Shown: piece by piece, positions 53,730-62,776 of the stretch
Numbering within the stretch: position 1 is the first letter of the stretch
Layout: every line of letters starts with the position of its first letter
Source: Pseudomonadota bacterium
GTDB taxonomy: Bacteria > Desulfobacterota > Desulfobulbia > Desulfobulbales > CALZHT01
Length of the DNA stretch: 64,000 nt
Direction: 5' to 3'
Assembly (NCBI GenBank): GCA_018823135.1
Contig: JAHJJF010000016.1
Span: forward strand, 1-64,000
The notes under the pieces: model-generated
The model's input: only the letters and a program-made list of their open reading frames with translations
Told to the model about the DNA's origin: nothing
The model's database searches: none
Program-made: the position numbers and the translations under genes

Positions 53730-53825
53730 AGCTGCTTGGCAACCCCGCTGCCATACCCTCGATAGTCCAAGGGGTTAGGCTGGTGGCTTTGCGGCTCGCC
53801 CTTTCGGACGATGTGCCTTTTTCAA
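53730..53825 (-). promoter_or_regulatory. GEMM-I cyclic-dinucleotide riboswitch
   Basis: On the minus strand the leader reads GGCACA, a stem-loop closed by GAAA (TCGTCC GAAA GGGCGA), CGCAAAGCCACCAGCCTAA, and later GGCAGCGGGGTTGCC. These are the conserved pieces of the GEMM-I aptamer: the GNRA tetraloop, GCAAAGCC, the CCUAA tetraloop receptor and the AGCGGGGUU 3' element. The base before GGCA is A where Vc2 has G20, a change known in the cGAMP-sensing GEMM-Ib group. A CCTCC (53724-53720) downstream could mask the GAGG ribosome site. It controls the adhesin-like gene. Confidence 0.85.
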
Positions 53826-53839
53826 GTTTTTACTGGATG

Positions 53840-54327
53840 TGAAACACAGCAAAATGGATGCCAAGCTGCCATTTGCTGTTCAGATTGACACATTATGGAA
53901 AATAATTATGGGCCTTATCTTTTTGTAATGTCTTGCGGTTCAAGGCGTTCCGGCTGAAATTGCGGGTGGGGGGCGTGGGATTCTTATTAATGGATATTCA
54001 TCAAGGGATAGGACCGGATCAGGAAAAAGGGGAATAGTGTCACCGATGTTGACAGTGAACGCTTGATTATTGTGAAATGGAGAAAGGGGCGCCACGAACG
54101 CCAGGGATCATCATTTTAAATTATCAAATGCGCCAGGTCCTGTGGTTTCGCAGGACTGAACTGGAGGAATTGTTACAGCAGAATTGATCTTTATTTTTGA
54201 ATCAAAATGAAGTGCGGGCGAAACTGGCTGATGTGATAATTTTATCGGATATATTGATTCCGCTCTCCACAAAGCGGGGGTATTTCTGGGATAAATGATT
54301 TAATATCTGGTTCTGAGGATGAGGTGG
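53840..54327. other. Intergenic region with possible short ORF remnant
   Basis: About 490 bases between the riboswitch and the cyclase gene hold no convincing gene. On the + strand a 36-codon reading from 54078 ends in LWFRRTELEELLQQN, vaguely like the end of an excisionase-type helix-turn-helix, but it is too short to claim. GC content and codon pattern look non-coding. Confidence 0.3.
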
Positions 54328-55542
54328 CTATCCTGCAACAACCCGGTTCCGGCCCTGTTTTTTTGCTTTGTATAAGGCATTGTCAGCGGCCTTGATCATT
54401 GCCTGTGGTTGGGGTTTTCCTTTTTCCTGACCGGCAACCCCGATACTGACCGTTACCGAAGCGGTTTTTTTAATCCAGGCCTGTTTCCGGCGGTGACTGG
54501 CATTATTCTTTTTGCGGTCCGAACCCCGGACAATAAAATCGGTCTCGGCGATTTTTTCCCGCAGGAATTCAAGGTGCGGCAAGGCGTCCTCCACGGTTTT
54601 TCCTGGAAAAAGCACGGTGAATTCTTCGCCGCCAAACCGGAAGGCCTTGCCGCCGCCGCTCACTTTGGATATCCGCGAAGCCACCATGCATAAAACCTGA
54701 TCTCCTACGTCATGGCCAAAGGTGTCATTGAATTTTTTAAAAAAATCAATATCCAGCATGGCAACCGTGAAACAACCGGGCAGTTTTAAAAATGATTCAT
54801 TCAAGGCCCGGCGGGCGGGAAGTCCGGTAAGTTCGTCACGGAATGCCATACCGTAGGCGGATTCGATGACCGCGGCGATCAGCATCAGCCCGGCGGTGGA
54901 AAGAAGCAGATGCGCGGCGCCTGATTTTTCCTGAATCAGCGCGAAAAGAACCGCGATGATCGCCCAGAAAAATCCCATTTCAAATGTCCCTCTTTGCCTG
55001 GAATAGACCAGGGCAACAAGAATCAGAGAGATGAAAAAGGCAATCACGGCCTGTTGTTTAAGAATAAAGGAGCTGAAAAAGCTGATGCCGGGAATGGGTT
55101 GAAACAACAAGGGGTTCAATATTTCCGGGCGAAAGTGATATACAAGGAAGAGAATTGCGGGCAGGATGAGGATAAAGCAGATTCGCAGTATGCCGCGAAC
55201 GGTGAAAATGCCGCGTTCTTTGAGAAGGGAAAGAATCGCAAGATTTATCGGGAGCAGGATGGAGACGCTGGTAAACACAAAAGACCGGTGGCTGCTTAAG
55301 ATTTTACTCGGTTCGGACATTCCAAGGAGACGGTCGGCAAGGAAGAGCAGGGCAACGGCAAAGACCAGTCTGCTCCGGTTGAAGCGCCAACCGAAGAAGA
55401 CCCCGGCGCCCAGGACCGCAATGGGAAAAAGCTTGAGCAGGATCGGGGTCCAGACTTCATGCATATACAGGCTGATGAGAAACAAGGCGGCAGCAAGAAG
55501 CAAACCGCCGGGCATGAACAGGGAGAGAAATATTCGAATCAT
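54328..55542 (-). CDS. Membrane diguanylate cyclase (GGEEF)
   Basis: A 404-residue protein: seven or eight hydrophobic segments (about 1-230) then a GGDEF domain (about 235-400). The signature is RFGGEEF. The metal and guanine contacts DIDFFKKFND and GHDVGD are intact, including the Asp that favours GTP, so c-di-GMP is the expected product rather than cGAMP. The inhibitory I-site RxxD is absent before GGEEF (KAFRF). It lies 650 bp upstream of the riboswitch-controlled surface protein, on the same strand. Confidence 0.88.
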   Translation of the reverse strand: MIRIFLSLFMPGGLLLAAALFLISLYMHEVWTPILLKLFPIAVLGAGVFFGWRFNRSRLVFAVALLFLADRLLGMSEPSKILSSHRSFVFTSVSILLPINLAILSLLKERGIFTVRGILRICFILILPAILFLVYHFRPEILNPLLFQPIPGISFFSSFILKQQAVIAFFISLILVALVYSRQRGTFEMGFFWAIIAVLFALIQEKSGAAHLLLSTAGLMLIAAVIESAYGMAFRDELTGLPARRALNESFLKLPGCFTVAMLDIDFFKKFNDTFGHDVGDQVLCMVASRISKVSGGGKAFRFGGEEFTVLFPGKTVEDALPHLEFLREKIAETDFIVRGSDRKKNNASHRRKQAWIKKTASVTVSIGVAGQEKGKPQPQAMIKAADNALYKAKKQGRNRVVAG

Positions 55543-55838
55543 CTATTTTCAGTAATATCCTTTTTAACTGCCTTTTAGCTGGAGGTTCTCGCAAAAGCCC
55601 GACCAGCAGAAGTATACAGTATGCGGCCGGGATTTATTAGTGAAATGATTGACAATGAATGCCACGACGAGCGTCAATTGAAGATTTGCCTGACGGTGTC
55701 CGCCAGTGTATGATGTGTGTTGGTTAAATTTTCATGGGTGTGCCCGGGCATTGTTGCCAGAAGTCATGACTTCTGCATCGCCAGGAGCTTTCAGGTTTTT
55801 AAAAAGATACGAGAATGTTTTCATGAGAGTTGTATCTG

Positions 55839-57248
55839 ATGGCTGAAGACAACACGACAATTTTAAGCGTTGGGGCGGAATGCACGATTTCCGGGGCCCC
55901 GGAACCGCTTAGGAAAATCATTACAACAAAACTCACCTGCGAAAATCCGCAATACCGTGATGCCAAAAAATACGGGCGCTGGGTCGGCAAACGTTTAAAG
56001 CCACAGCTTTATTTTTTTCGAGAAGAGCCTGACGGCAGCCTGATCATTCCGCGGGGTTATGCCAGGCAGGCGGTGTATACCTGCAGGAACTATCTGGGGA
56101 CGGAGCGCCTGCAGATCAAGGACCAGCGAAGAGAAGTCAAAAAGATAAATTTTACCTTTATCGGCGAGCTTCGACCATATCAGAAAAAAGCGCGGGATGA
56201 AGTCCTGCAGAACGAATTCGGCGTCCTGGAATCAGGGACCGGTTCCGGAAAAACCGTAATCGCCCTGGCTGTTATCGCTGCACGAAAACAGCCGACCCTG
56301 ATCCTGGTGCACACCAAAGAGCTTCTTTACCAGTGGGTTGAAAAAATTCAGACCTTTCTGGACATGAGGGCCGGAATGATCGGCGACGGGCATTTTGATG
56401 TACAGCCCATAACCGTTGCCATCGTTAATTCGGCAAGAAGGCGGCTGCAGGATTTGCCAGGGCAATTCGGCCAGATCTGCGTCGATGAATGCCATCGGGT
56501 TCCTGCGACTCTTTTTACGGATGTGGTCACCGCCTTTGACTGCCGCTTCATGCTCGGCCTTTCCGCCACGGCCTACAGGCGTGACGGCCTTACCTGTCTG
56601 ATTTATTATTATCTCGGCGAGCGCGCCTGGCGCATCGACCCGCAGGAGCTTGAAAGCTCCGGAGCCGTGCTGAAGCCGGAATTTATCCAGAAGGAAACCG
56701 GATTTACATATGTCTACCGCGGCGATTATCAGGATCTGATGAAGGCACTCACCGGCAGCAAAACTCGCAATCAGCGCATAATAGAGGATATATTGACTGA
56801 GGCGGAGAAGGGTCGGCGCACCGTGCTGGTGGTGAGTGACCGGGTGGCTCATTGTGAAGCCCTGGTCAAGGGGATTGCCGAGCGCGACATCAATGGACGT
56901 TTCAGGACCGCGATGCTCACCGGCAAGATGAAAGCCGATGAGCGCTCGCAGCTTGTCGAGGCGATTCATAATGGTGCAGTGGATATTCTTATTGCAACCC
57001 TCCAGCTTATCGGCGAAGGATTTGATTGTCCGGGATTGCGGGTGCTTATTCTCACCACGCCGATAAAATTTACCGGCCGCCTTCTCCAGGTTGTCGGAAG
57101 AGTCTTGCGGCCGGAACAAGGGAAAAAGCCTGTTGTTTATGATTATATCGACCAATGCGGACTTTTACAGAAATCCGCCAGGGAGAGAAGGCAGGTGTTT
57201 GAGGATGAGGAAGATATTCAGGAAATGCTGTTTTCTATGAGGGAATGA
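55839..57248 (+). CDS. SF2 DNA/RNA helicase (XPB/Rad25-like)
   Basis: A DEAD-like helicase of 469 residues. Walker A is SGTGSGKTVIAL near 130, motif II is VDECHRVP near 217, the SAT-like motif GLSATAYRRDG near 240, and the C-terminal motif VI is QVVGRVLRPE near 424. The N-terminal 100 residues include VGKRLKPQLYFF, a region similar to the damage-recognition part of XPB homologues. The role is likely DNA repair or restart, but this is inference. ATG 55839 is chosen over the TTG three codons earlier. Confidence 0.85.
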   Translation: MAEDNTTILSVGAECTISGAPEPLRKIITTKLTCENPQYRDAKKYGRWVGKRLKPQLYFFREEPDGSLIIPRGYARQAVYTCRNYLGTERLQIKDQRREVKKINFTFIGELRPYQKKARDEVLQNEFGVLESGTGSGKTVIALAVIAARKQPTLILVHTKELLYQWVEKIQTFLDMRAGMIGDGHFDVQPITVAIVNSARRRLQDLPGQFGQICVDECHRVPATLFTDVVTAFDCRFMLGLSATAYRRDGLTCLIYYYLGERAWRIDPQELESSGAVLKPEFIQKETGFTYVYRGDYQDLMKALTGSKTRNQRIIEDILTEAEKGRRTVLVVSDRVAHCEALVKGIAERDINGRFRTAMLTGKMKADERSQLVEAIHNGAVDILIATLQLIGEGFDCPGLRVLILTTPIKFTGRLLQVVGRVLRPEQGKKPVVYDYIDQCGLLQKSARERRQVFEDEEDIQEMLFSMRE

Positions 57249-57397
57249 TTTACAGCACGGAGTTTTCCCCTGTAAGATAAAAAGGCGTTTGATAAGGACA
57301 GCATTCCCGCCTGCTGAGATTGTCAGCGGTTCGGGGCCTTGTTTTTCCGCCACAGGGGCTGTGGTTCATACCGTTAAAAAAGTGAAGACAAAATCAG

Positions 57398-59023
57398 ATG
57401 CCGGCAACAGATAACATATTTCAAGGGCAGCGGCTTTTTGACAGGACCGCAGCGATACTTTTCCTGGCAGCATTTGCAGTCAGGGCGCTGCATATATTTT
57501 TCATATCGCAGAACAGCCCGTTTATTGATGTGTTGCCCGGAGATCTCGGGGCCTATCATTCCTGGGCGAAATCAATTGTCAGCCAGGGTTGGATCGGCAA
57601 GGATATTTTCTACCAGGACCCACTGTATCCCTATTTTCTGGCGATGGTTTATACCCTCATCGGCGAGAAATTTGTCTTGATCTATCTCCTTCAAGCTCTG
57701 CTTGGCGCGGTTACTGCGGCGATGATTTATCTGGCAGGGAAACAAATGTTTTCAAAAAATACAGGTCTTGTCAGCGGAACTCTCTTTGCATTCTATGCCC
57801 CGGCGATTTTTTTTGACGGGCTTCTTCTCAAGGTAAGCCTTTCAGCCTTTTTATGTATGGCCTGTTTCTGCCTGCTGATTATTTTCAGGGGCAGTAAACA
57901 GCAGTGGCGAAGCCTGATCGGCGCCGGGATCTGCTTTGGACTTGCGGTGCTGACCCGCGCGAATTTTCTGCTGCTGGCGCCGGTGATTGTTGCGGTTCTG
58001 GTGTTTTCTGATTTCCGCAAGATCCGCAAAGGGGTTGTTTCTGCAGTTTTTTTTACGGCGGGCACAGTGATGATTCTCTTTCCGGTGGTGCTCAGAAATT
58101 ATTATGTCAGCGGTTCCCTGGTCGTCACCACCGCCCAGGCTGGCCAGAATTTTTTTATCGGCCAGAACCCTCGGGCCACCGGGACCTATATCGGACTGCC
58201 GTTTGTGCGGCCGGATCCCCTGTATGAAAGGCTGGATTTTCAAAATGAGGCGCAGCGGAGGCTCGGCAAAACCCTGAGCCCCCCAGAAGTCTCGCAATAC
58301 TGGTTCGCACAAGGCATGGCTTTTATCCGCGAGAACCCGACAGCCTTTCTGCGGCTTACCTGGACGAAATTCCGATTGTTTTTTAATAATTACGAGATGC
58401 CGGACAACCATAACTTTTATTTTCATAAAAAATATTCCCATGTCCTCAACCTGCTGCCGGTATCCTTTTATCTTGTGGGGCCGTTCTTTTTTGTCGGCAT
58501 GGTCGCGTTGTTCCGGGAGCGGCGCTTTGAGACCAACCTCCTGTTTTATTCACAGCTTGCCTATATTGTTTCCGTGCTTGGTTTTTATGTGTTTTCCCGC
58601 TACCGCATGCCGGTGATTCCCTTATTTTGCCTTACTGCGGGATATGGGACGCTGAGTCTGCTTTCCAATATTAAGGAAAACAAAGCCCTTTCCGCCGGCA
58701 TAAAACTCGGGGCTGCCGCAATTATCCTGGTCTGGGTGAGTATCCCGGTGTTCGAGCCGTTTAATTTCGGGCATTCCTATGTGGATGAGGCAATCGCCTA
58801 TGAGTTGAAAAATAACCCCGAAAAAGCCGTGGAATCATACCGGCAAGCCCTGGAGATTAATCCTGAGTATTTACGGGCCCTTGAACGTCTGGGCCGGCTG
58901 CAGCTCAGGCTCGGAGCCTACGGTGAAGCAAAAAAAACCTACGGGAAAATCCTTGAAGTCAGGGCGGATTCCCCGGAGGCCAAAAGTGTGTTGTTTCTAA
59001 TCTCCCGCAAATCCGGGCAATGA
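57398..59023 (+). CDS. Glycosyltransferase 39-like membrane protein with TPR tail
   Basis: A 541-residue polytopic protein, with ten or more helices in residues 18-450. The N-terminal loop PGDLGAYHSWAKSIVSQGWIGKDIFYQDPLYPYF resembles GT39/ArnT-type lipid-linked sugar transferases, with acidic catalytic residues in GDLG. The last 75 residues form two TPR-like repeats (ALEINPEYLRALERLGRLQLRLGAYGEAKKTY). The sugar donor and acceptor are unknown. It lies downstream of the helicase without overlap. Confidence 0.78.
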   Translation: MPATDNIFQGQRLFDRTAAILFLAAFAVRALHIFFISQNSPFIDVLPGDLGAYHSWAKSIVSQGWIGKDIFYQDPLYPYFLAMVYTLIGEKFVLIYLLQALLGAVTAAMIYLAGKQMFSKNTGLVSGTLFAFYAPAIFFDGLLLKVSLSAFLCMACFCLLIIFRGSKQQWRSLIGAGICFGLAVLTRANFLLLAPVIVAVLVFSDFRKIRKGVVSAVFFTAGTVMILFPVVLRNYYVSGSLVVTTAQAGQNFFIGQNPRATGTYIGLPFVRPDPLYERLDFQNEAQRRLGKTLSPPEVSQYWFAQGMAFIRENPTAFLRLTWTKFRLFFNNYEMPDNHNFYFHKKYSHVLNLLPVSFYLVGPFFFVGMVALFRERRFETNLLFYSQLAYIVSVLGFYVFSRYRMPVIPLFCLTAGYGTLSLLSNIKENKALSAGIKLGAAAIILVWVSIPVFEPFNFGHSYVDEAIAYELKNNPEKAVESYRQALEINPEYLRALERLGRLQLRLGAYGEAKKTYGKILEVRADSPEAKSVLFLISRKSGQ

Positions 59024-59167
59024 TTTCTTGCATGAGCAGGATGATTTGTGAATTGACCGGCAGCATCTTTTTTCTGGTAAATGGTTTCCGCATGTTTTAA
59101 TTAAGCTGTAAGGCTTTTTTTGAGAAAGGGTTGTGAATGATCGGGTGTACAAGGAACGGTAAAGGAA

Positions 59168-60295
59168 ATGGAAGCACCAAAAAAACAATCGGATAAAGAA
59201 AAAGAGGTCATAAAGATTGAAGACAATGTCTACGACCAGTTGTTTGACAAAGCACTGGATGTCAAAGCCATTGATAATCTTTATGATGAACTGTTTGGCA
59301 TCAGTTCTGGGAACGCTGGTTCTCTGGCGGTTCTTGAGTATCTTGACGGTAGAAGGGAAGATATTTCCATGGCGGTTTTGTTCCACCCGACAAGAAACGA
59401 TATCACGGTGATGGCTGTAGGAGTCAACCCCGAACGAATTTTGTCTTTGAACGATCTGAGCTGTATTCGAATAGCGAATATGCCCAAAGAATTTCCCGAG
59501 TTGAGCGATGCCTGCCAGATAGACGTGATTGAGACCGTTTCCGGAAGCAAATACCAGGAATACGTTGCGGCGGATCAAAACATGGAAACCGGTTTTTTCG
59601 GTTTTGCTGCTGAAGAAGAGACCAAATGCAAATATTCGTTCTTTCCGGCAATCAACATGAGACATCGTTATCAGAAAAGATATCTCGGGCAGATCCTTAT
59701 TGAAAGAGGCCTGATCGAAATACACAGCTTCGAAAAGGCGCTTACTGAATTTCAATCACTTAAAAAAAGAAAACTGGGGGAGATCATCGCCCAGCAGACC
59801 AAAATCCCCTATTCCTTAGTCGAGAAGCATATCCAAAAAGCCTATGACGAAAACCCAAAAGATGTCAAGGCCGGGAAAATTCTGGTAGAGGCCGGGTTGG
59901 TCAGCGAAGCACAGGTGAGTGCAGCCCTGGTTGTTCAGGAAAAATTCAAAAAGAAGCGGATCGGTCAATTCCTCATTGAAAAGGGGCTACTTGAGGAAGA
60001 TAAAATTTTTATGGGGCTTGCGGAAAAATTCAGAATGCCTTTTGTTGACTTGAGACAGGTGACATTTTCTAAAAAAGCCCTGTCCCAGCTTCCCAAAGAT
60101 TTGGTGTCGAAACTGCAGGTCCTGCCGATCTCGCAGGACGAAACTACTTTGGTGGTAGCCACCCTGGCCCCGGATGTTCCGGCCATCAAAGATGTTTTAC
60201 TAAAACACGTAAAGGGCCAGAAAATCGAACTGGTTCTGGTCCGTCCCACTCAACTCCGCGCCGCAATCAAAAAACTGTATCAGGATCCAGCCTGA
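59168..60295 (+). CDS. MshEN-domain protein without an ATPase domain
   Basis: A 375-residue soluble protein. From about 170 it has four copies of the MshEN/T2SSE_N motif (for example KRYLGQILIERGLIEIHSFEKAL and KKRIGQFLIEKGLLEEDKIFMGL), followed by a GspE N-terminal-like subdomain (MPFVDLRQ to about 370). Two tandem copies normally bind one c-di-GMP in MshE. The N-terminal 165 residues contain YLDGRREDISMAVLFHP, possibly a small regulatory domain. There is no Walker motif, so it is a binding module rather than a pilus ATPase. The partner is unknown. Confidence 0.8.
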   Translation: MEAPKKQSDKEKEVIKIEDNVYDQLFDKALDVKAIDNLYDELFGISSGNAGSLAVLEYLDGRREDISMAVLFHPTRNDITVMAVGVNPERILSLNDLSCIRIANMPKEFPELSDACQIDVIETVSGSKYQEYVAADQNMETGFFGFAAEEETKCKYSFFPAINMRHRYQKRYLGQILIERGLIEIHSFEKALTEFQSLKKRKLGEIIAQQTKIPYSLVEKHIQKAYDENPKDVKAGKILVEAGLVSEAQVSAALVVQEKFKKKRIGQFLIEKGLLEEDKIFMGLAEKFRMPFVDLRQVTFSKKALSQLPKDLVSKLQVLPISQDETTLVVATLAPDVPAIKDVLLKHVKGQKIELVLVRPTQLRAAIKKLYQDPA

Positions 60296-60340
60296 GAAAG
60301 GGTCTGTGCTCTTCCAATCACCAGAAGAAGGATGGATCAT

Positions 60341-62065
60341 CTAGAACCGGCCGCCTGTGGTGAGGGTCGAACCGAGGTTGAGGCGGGTGGTCAGTTCTTT
60401 GCTGATTGCATCAAAGTTTCCCAGCTCGTTCTGGGATTGGCCGATTGCCCCGGAAGTTTTGGCAACAACCGCCTTCCGAAGTTCGTCCTCGAATTTCTTT
60501 GCCTGTTTAGTAAATGCCTTTGACACAACATTTTTCATGGATTCATCAAGATCGGATGAGAGCTTGATATCATAATCATCCAGGGTGCCGGTGGCGGAGC
60601 CCCAGATCGAAAGCTTTGAAATTTCAGAAAGGGCGTCAGCAAAGGCCTGAATGACCGCTCCTGATTCCGGGCTTTCGGAAGTTGTTAATTTCACCGGCTT
60701 CAATACAACATCAAAAGCGGCATTCAAGTTCCTTTGCTGGAGAGATGCGCGAATGGTAATGTTTGCGGTGGATTGTTCCATGGCAAGGGGCAGACTCTTA
60801 TTATCTGAAAGAACCACCGTATCTGTTTTCTGTCCTGTAACTGCGAGGGAAATGGTGTCTTGCGAACTGTGCGGATCAATATGATCAAGAACGCCGGCAA
60901 GGGTTAATGCCTCAATCTTTTTAAGGTTCTGCCCGGTGAAATTGAATTCCAGGGGAGACCCGAGAATCTGTTGCTGATTGGTGATGTTTGATATTTTTCC
61001 GGAAAAGGTTCCGGAATCAGTAATAATTTCAGTCTGCAGGTGTCGAACGAGAAATTCGGGCAGGGGCTTGTTTTCATCAAAATGAATAAACACCCCTTTG
61101 CCGCGGATATTTTCCGGTTGCCTGTCTTTGTTGGAAGCAGCACCCCCTTCAAGGAGGGGCGAAAGCTTTTCATACCAGAATATGGTCTTTGTCAGATAGT
61201 TTTCCGCTTTTGGTCCAATGAGGAGATTGGTCATGTTGCCCAGGCCCTGACTGGAAAAGGTATATTTTTCCTTTAAACGCTCAAAGTCTTTTGCCGGGGC
61301 CTTGGCAATTGCATCAATGCGTTTCTGATAAGAAGAGAGGTTTGTGTCAAGAAGGGTTTGGGCGTCCTTGATGCGGGTTAAATCATTATCCAGGTCCTTT
61401 TGAATAATCTGGATATCCTTTGTCGCACCCAATATTCCGCCAAGTCCGCGGCTGGAGGATTTGAGGTTTTTGATGCGGGTTTCATATCCTTTAAGCTTAT
61501 TTTCGTCGGGAAGTTCGGTCAGGCGCTTTTTCCAGTTATCCTGTTCCGCCTTGATATCCTTTTGAAATGTTTCAGCGAGTTTGATTGAGTCAAGTTGCTC
61601 CCTGGCGAGTATTTCTTTGACATCCGGGGTGTCAAAGGCGGGCATGGAAAAAGTTTTTCCCGGGGTGTCATTGCTTTTTTTCGGGGGGCTTTTTTTGCCG
61701 GGAATCGCCCCGGAGGTTTTTCGTTGGGTATTGAGGCGCACGCCGGTCATCTGCATTGTATTAATTATGACTTTTCGAACCAGCAGAGAAGGCAGATCAA
61801 GAGACATTGTTGCGTTGCCGATTTCCACGGCGTTTTTCATGGGCTCATCAGGATTGGTGCATGCAAGTTCTTCCAGTTCAAGCCCCAGGGGAAAGAGGGA
61901 AAGATTGGCTCTTTGTACCTCAACTTTAGCTCCCAGTGCTTCGGAACCGTAACGTTCAATGACGCTGACAATGAAGCTGTCAATCAGCAGAAACCAGGCA
62001 ATTGAAATAACCAGACAGAAGCCACCAAATGCGATTAATCCCTGCCATCGAATCCATTTTTTCAT
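60341..62065 (-). CDS. TIGR03545 family protein
   Basis: A 574-residue envelope protein with one N-terminal helix (about 7-28, WQGLIAFGGFCLVISIAWFL) and an AsmA-like start (ALGAKVEVQRANLSLFPLGLEL). A long coiled-coil lies at about 150-300, then a beta-rich C-terminal half. This is the uncharacterised TIGR03545 family, found in bacteria with outer membranes and usually paired with TIGR03546, as here. ATG 62065 overlaps the upstream gene by 4 nt (ATGA) and follows GGAGG, so the longer reading is rejected. A role in lipid or envelope transport is a guess. Confidence 0.8.
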   Translation of the reverse strand: MKKWIRWQGLIAFGGFCLVISIAWFLLIDSFIVSVIERYGSEALGAKVEVQRANLSLFPLGLELEELACTNPDEPMKNAVEIGNATMSLDLPSLLVRKVIINTMQMTGVRLNTQRKTSGAIPGKKSPPKKSNDTPGKTFSMPAFDTPDVKEILAREQLDSIKLAETFQKDIKAEQDNWKKRLTELPDENKLKGYETRIKNLKSSSRGLGGILGATKDIQIIQKDLDNDLTRIKDAQTLLDTNLSSYQKRIDAIAKAPAKDFERLKEKYTFSSQGLGNMTNLLIGPKAENYLTKTIFWYEKLSPLLEGGAASNKDRQPENIRGKGVFIHFDENKPLPEFLVRHLQTEIITDSGTFSGKISNITNQQQILGSPLEFNFTGQNLKKIEALTLAGVLDHIDPHSSQDTISLAVTGQKTDTVVLSDNKSLPLAMEQSTANITIRASLQQRNLNAAFDVVLKPVKLTTSESPESGAVIQAFADALSEISKLSIWGSATGTLDDYDIKLSSDLDESMKNVVSKAFTKQAKKFEDELRKAVVAKTSGAIGQSQNELGNFDAISKELTTRLNLGSTLTTGGRF

Positions 62066-62583
62066 TGTGAACCTCCGAATCCCGACAATGATTGGTAAAT
62101 GGAATATACCTTGCTCGCCTTGAAAATCAGCATCATCTTTGTCTGCTGAACCCACGCAAGAAGGGTTTCGCGATATCGGATGATAAGTGCATTAAAAACG
62201 AAATAGAGCGGCACGAAGAGGATAAGTGCCAGAAGCAGGCTTCCGAAAACCAGGGTGTTGTTATAAGCGAAAAGCCTCATCAGCGTAATCCCGTAGAGTA
62301 TGGTGAAAAAACCTTCAAGCGCAGGGAAAGTAAGAAATGCCTGGCCAATTTCATGAAAAAGCGGATCAAGAAGATACGCGAAACATGAAAAAACGCCCAA
62401 GCCCAGAATGAATGCTGAAAGGTTAACCCTCAGGATGAGGATGAGCAGAAGAATAAGCAGGTTGTGCAGGGAAAGAAGAGGTGTAAAGCCTGCAATCATC
62501 GCCAAGCAGAAAGCAAGACTTATCTGGCCGGGATCGGATTCGGAATTAATAATTTTTAAGAGCTTTGCTATCAGGGTCAGCAT
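62062..62583 (-). CDS. TIGR03546 (DUF2062-like) family membrane protein
   Basis: A 173-residue membrane protein with about four helices (segments near 20-40, 45-70, 95-130). SESDPGQISLAFCLAMIAGFTPLLSLHN is the DUF2062/TIGR03546 hallmark, with TP in the first helix. It lies immediately upstream of the TIGR03545 gene and overlaps it by 4 nt, so the two are translated together. GGAGG precedes the ATG. Function is unknown. Confidence 0.85.
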   Translation of the reverse strand: MLTLIAKLLKIINSESDPGQISLAFCLAMIAGFTPLLSLHNLLILLLILILRVNLSAFILGLGVFSCFAYLLDPLFHEIGQAFLTFPALEGFFTILYGITLMRLFAYNNTLVFGSLLLALILFVPLYFVFNALIIRYRETLLAWVQQTKMMLIFKASKVYSIYQSLSGFGGSQ

Positions 62584-62713
62584 TTTGAAACCTCCACTGG
62601 AGTCAGGGATTCGTGCCGAAGATTTCAGTGTATGAAGAGGAGCATATATATAAGCTAACTACAAAAAGGGAAAGAAATGAAAGATTTTTCTGTGTTGGGC
62701 TGCAAAAAAGAGA

Positions 62714-62750
62714 AGCGAGATGCCGAATGAGACTGGTTCGGCATCTCGCT
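62714..62750. terminator. Strong terminator after the multiheme cytochrome
   Basis: A perfect 14-bp stem (AGCGAGATGCCGAA / TTCGGCATCTCGCT) with a 9-nt loop lies just downstream of the cytochrome stop on the minus strand, followed in that direction by TCTCTTTTTT. The other strand has a T run too, so it can work in both directions. Confidence 0.9.
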
Positions 62751-62776
62751 GTTTTTTTACGCGGATACTACTGTTG

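Noticed and set aside
54328-55542. Hypr-type (cGAMP-making) GGDEF enzyme
   Set aside because: The guanine-selecting Asp in GHDVGD is intact, which points to a normal c-di-GMP cyclase.
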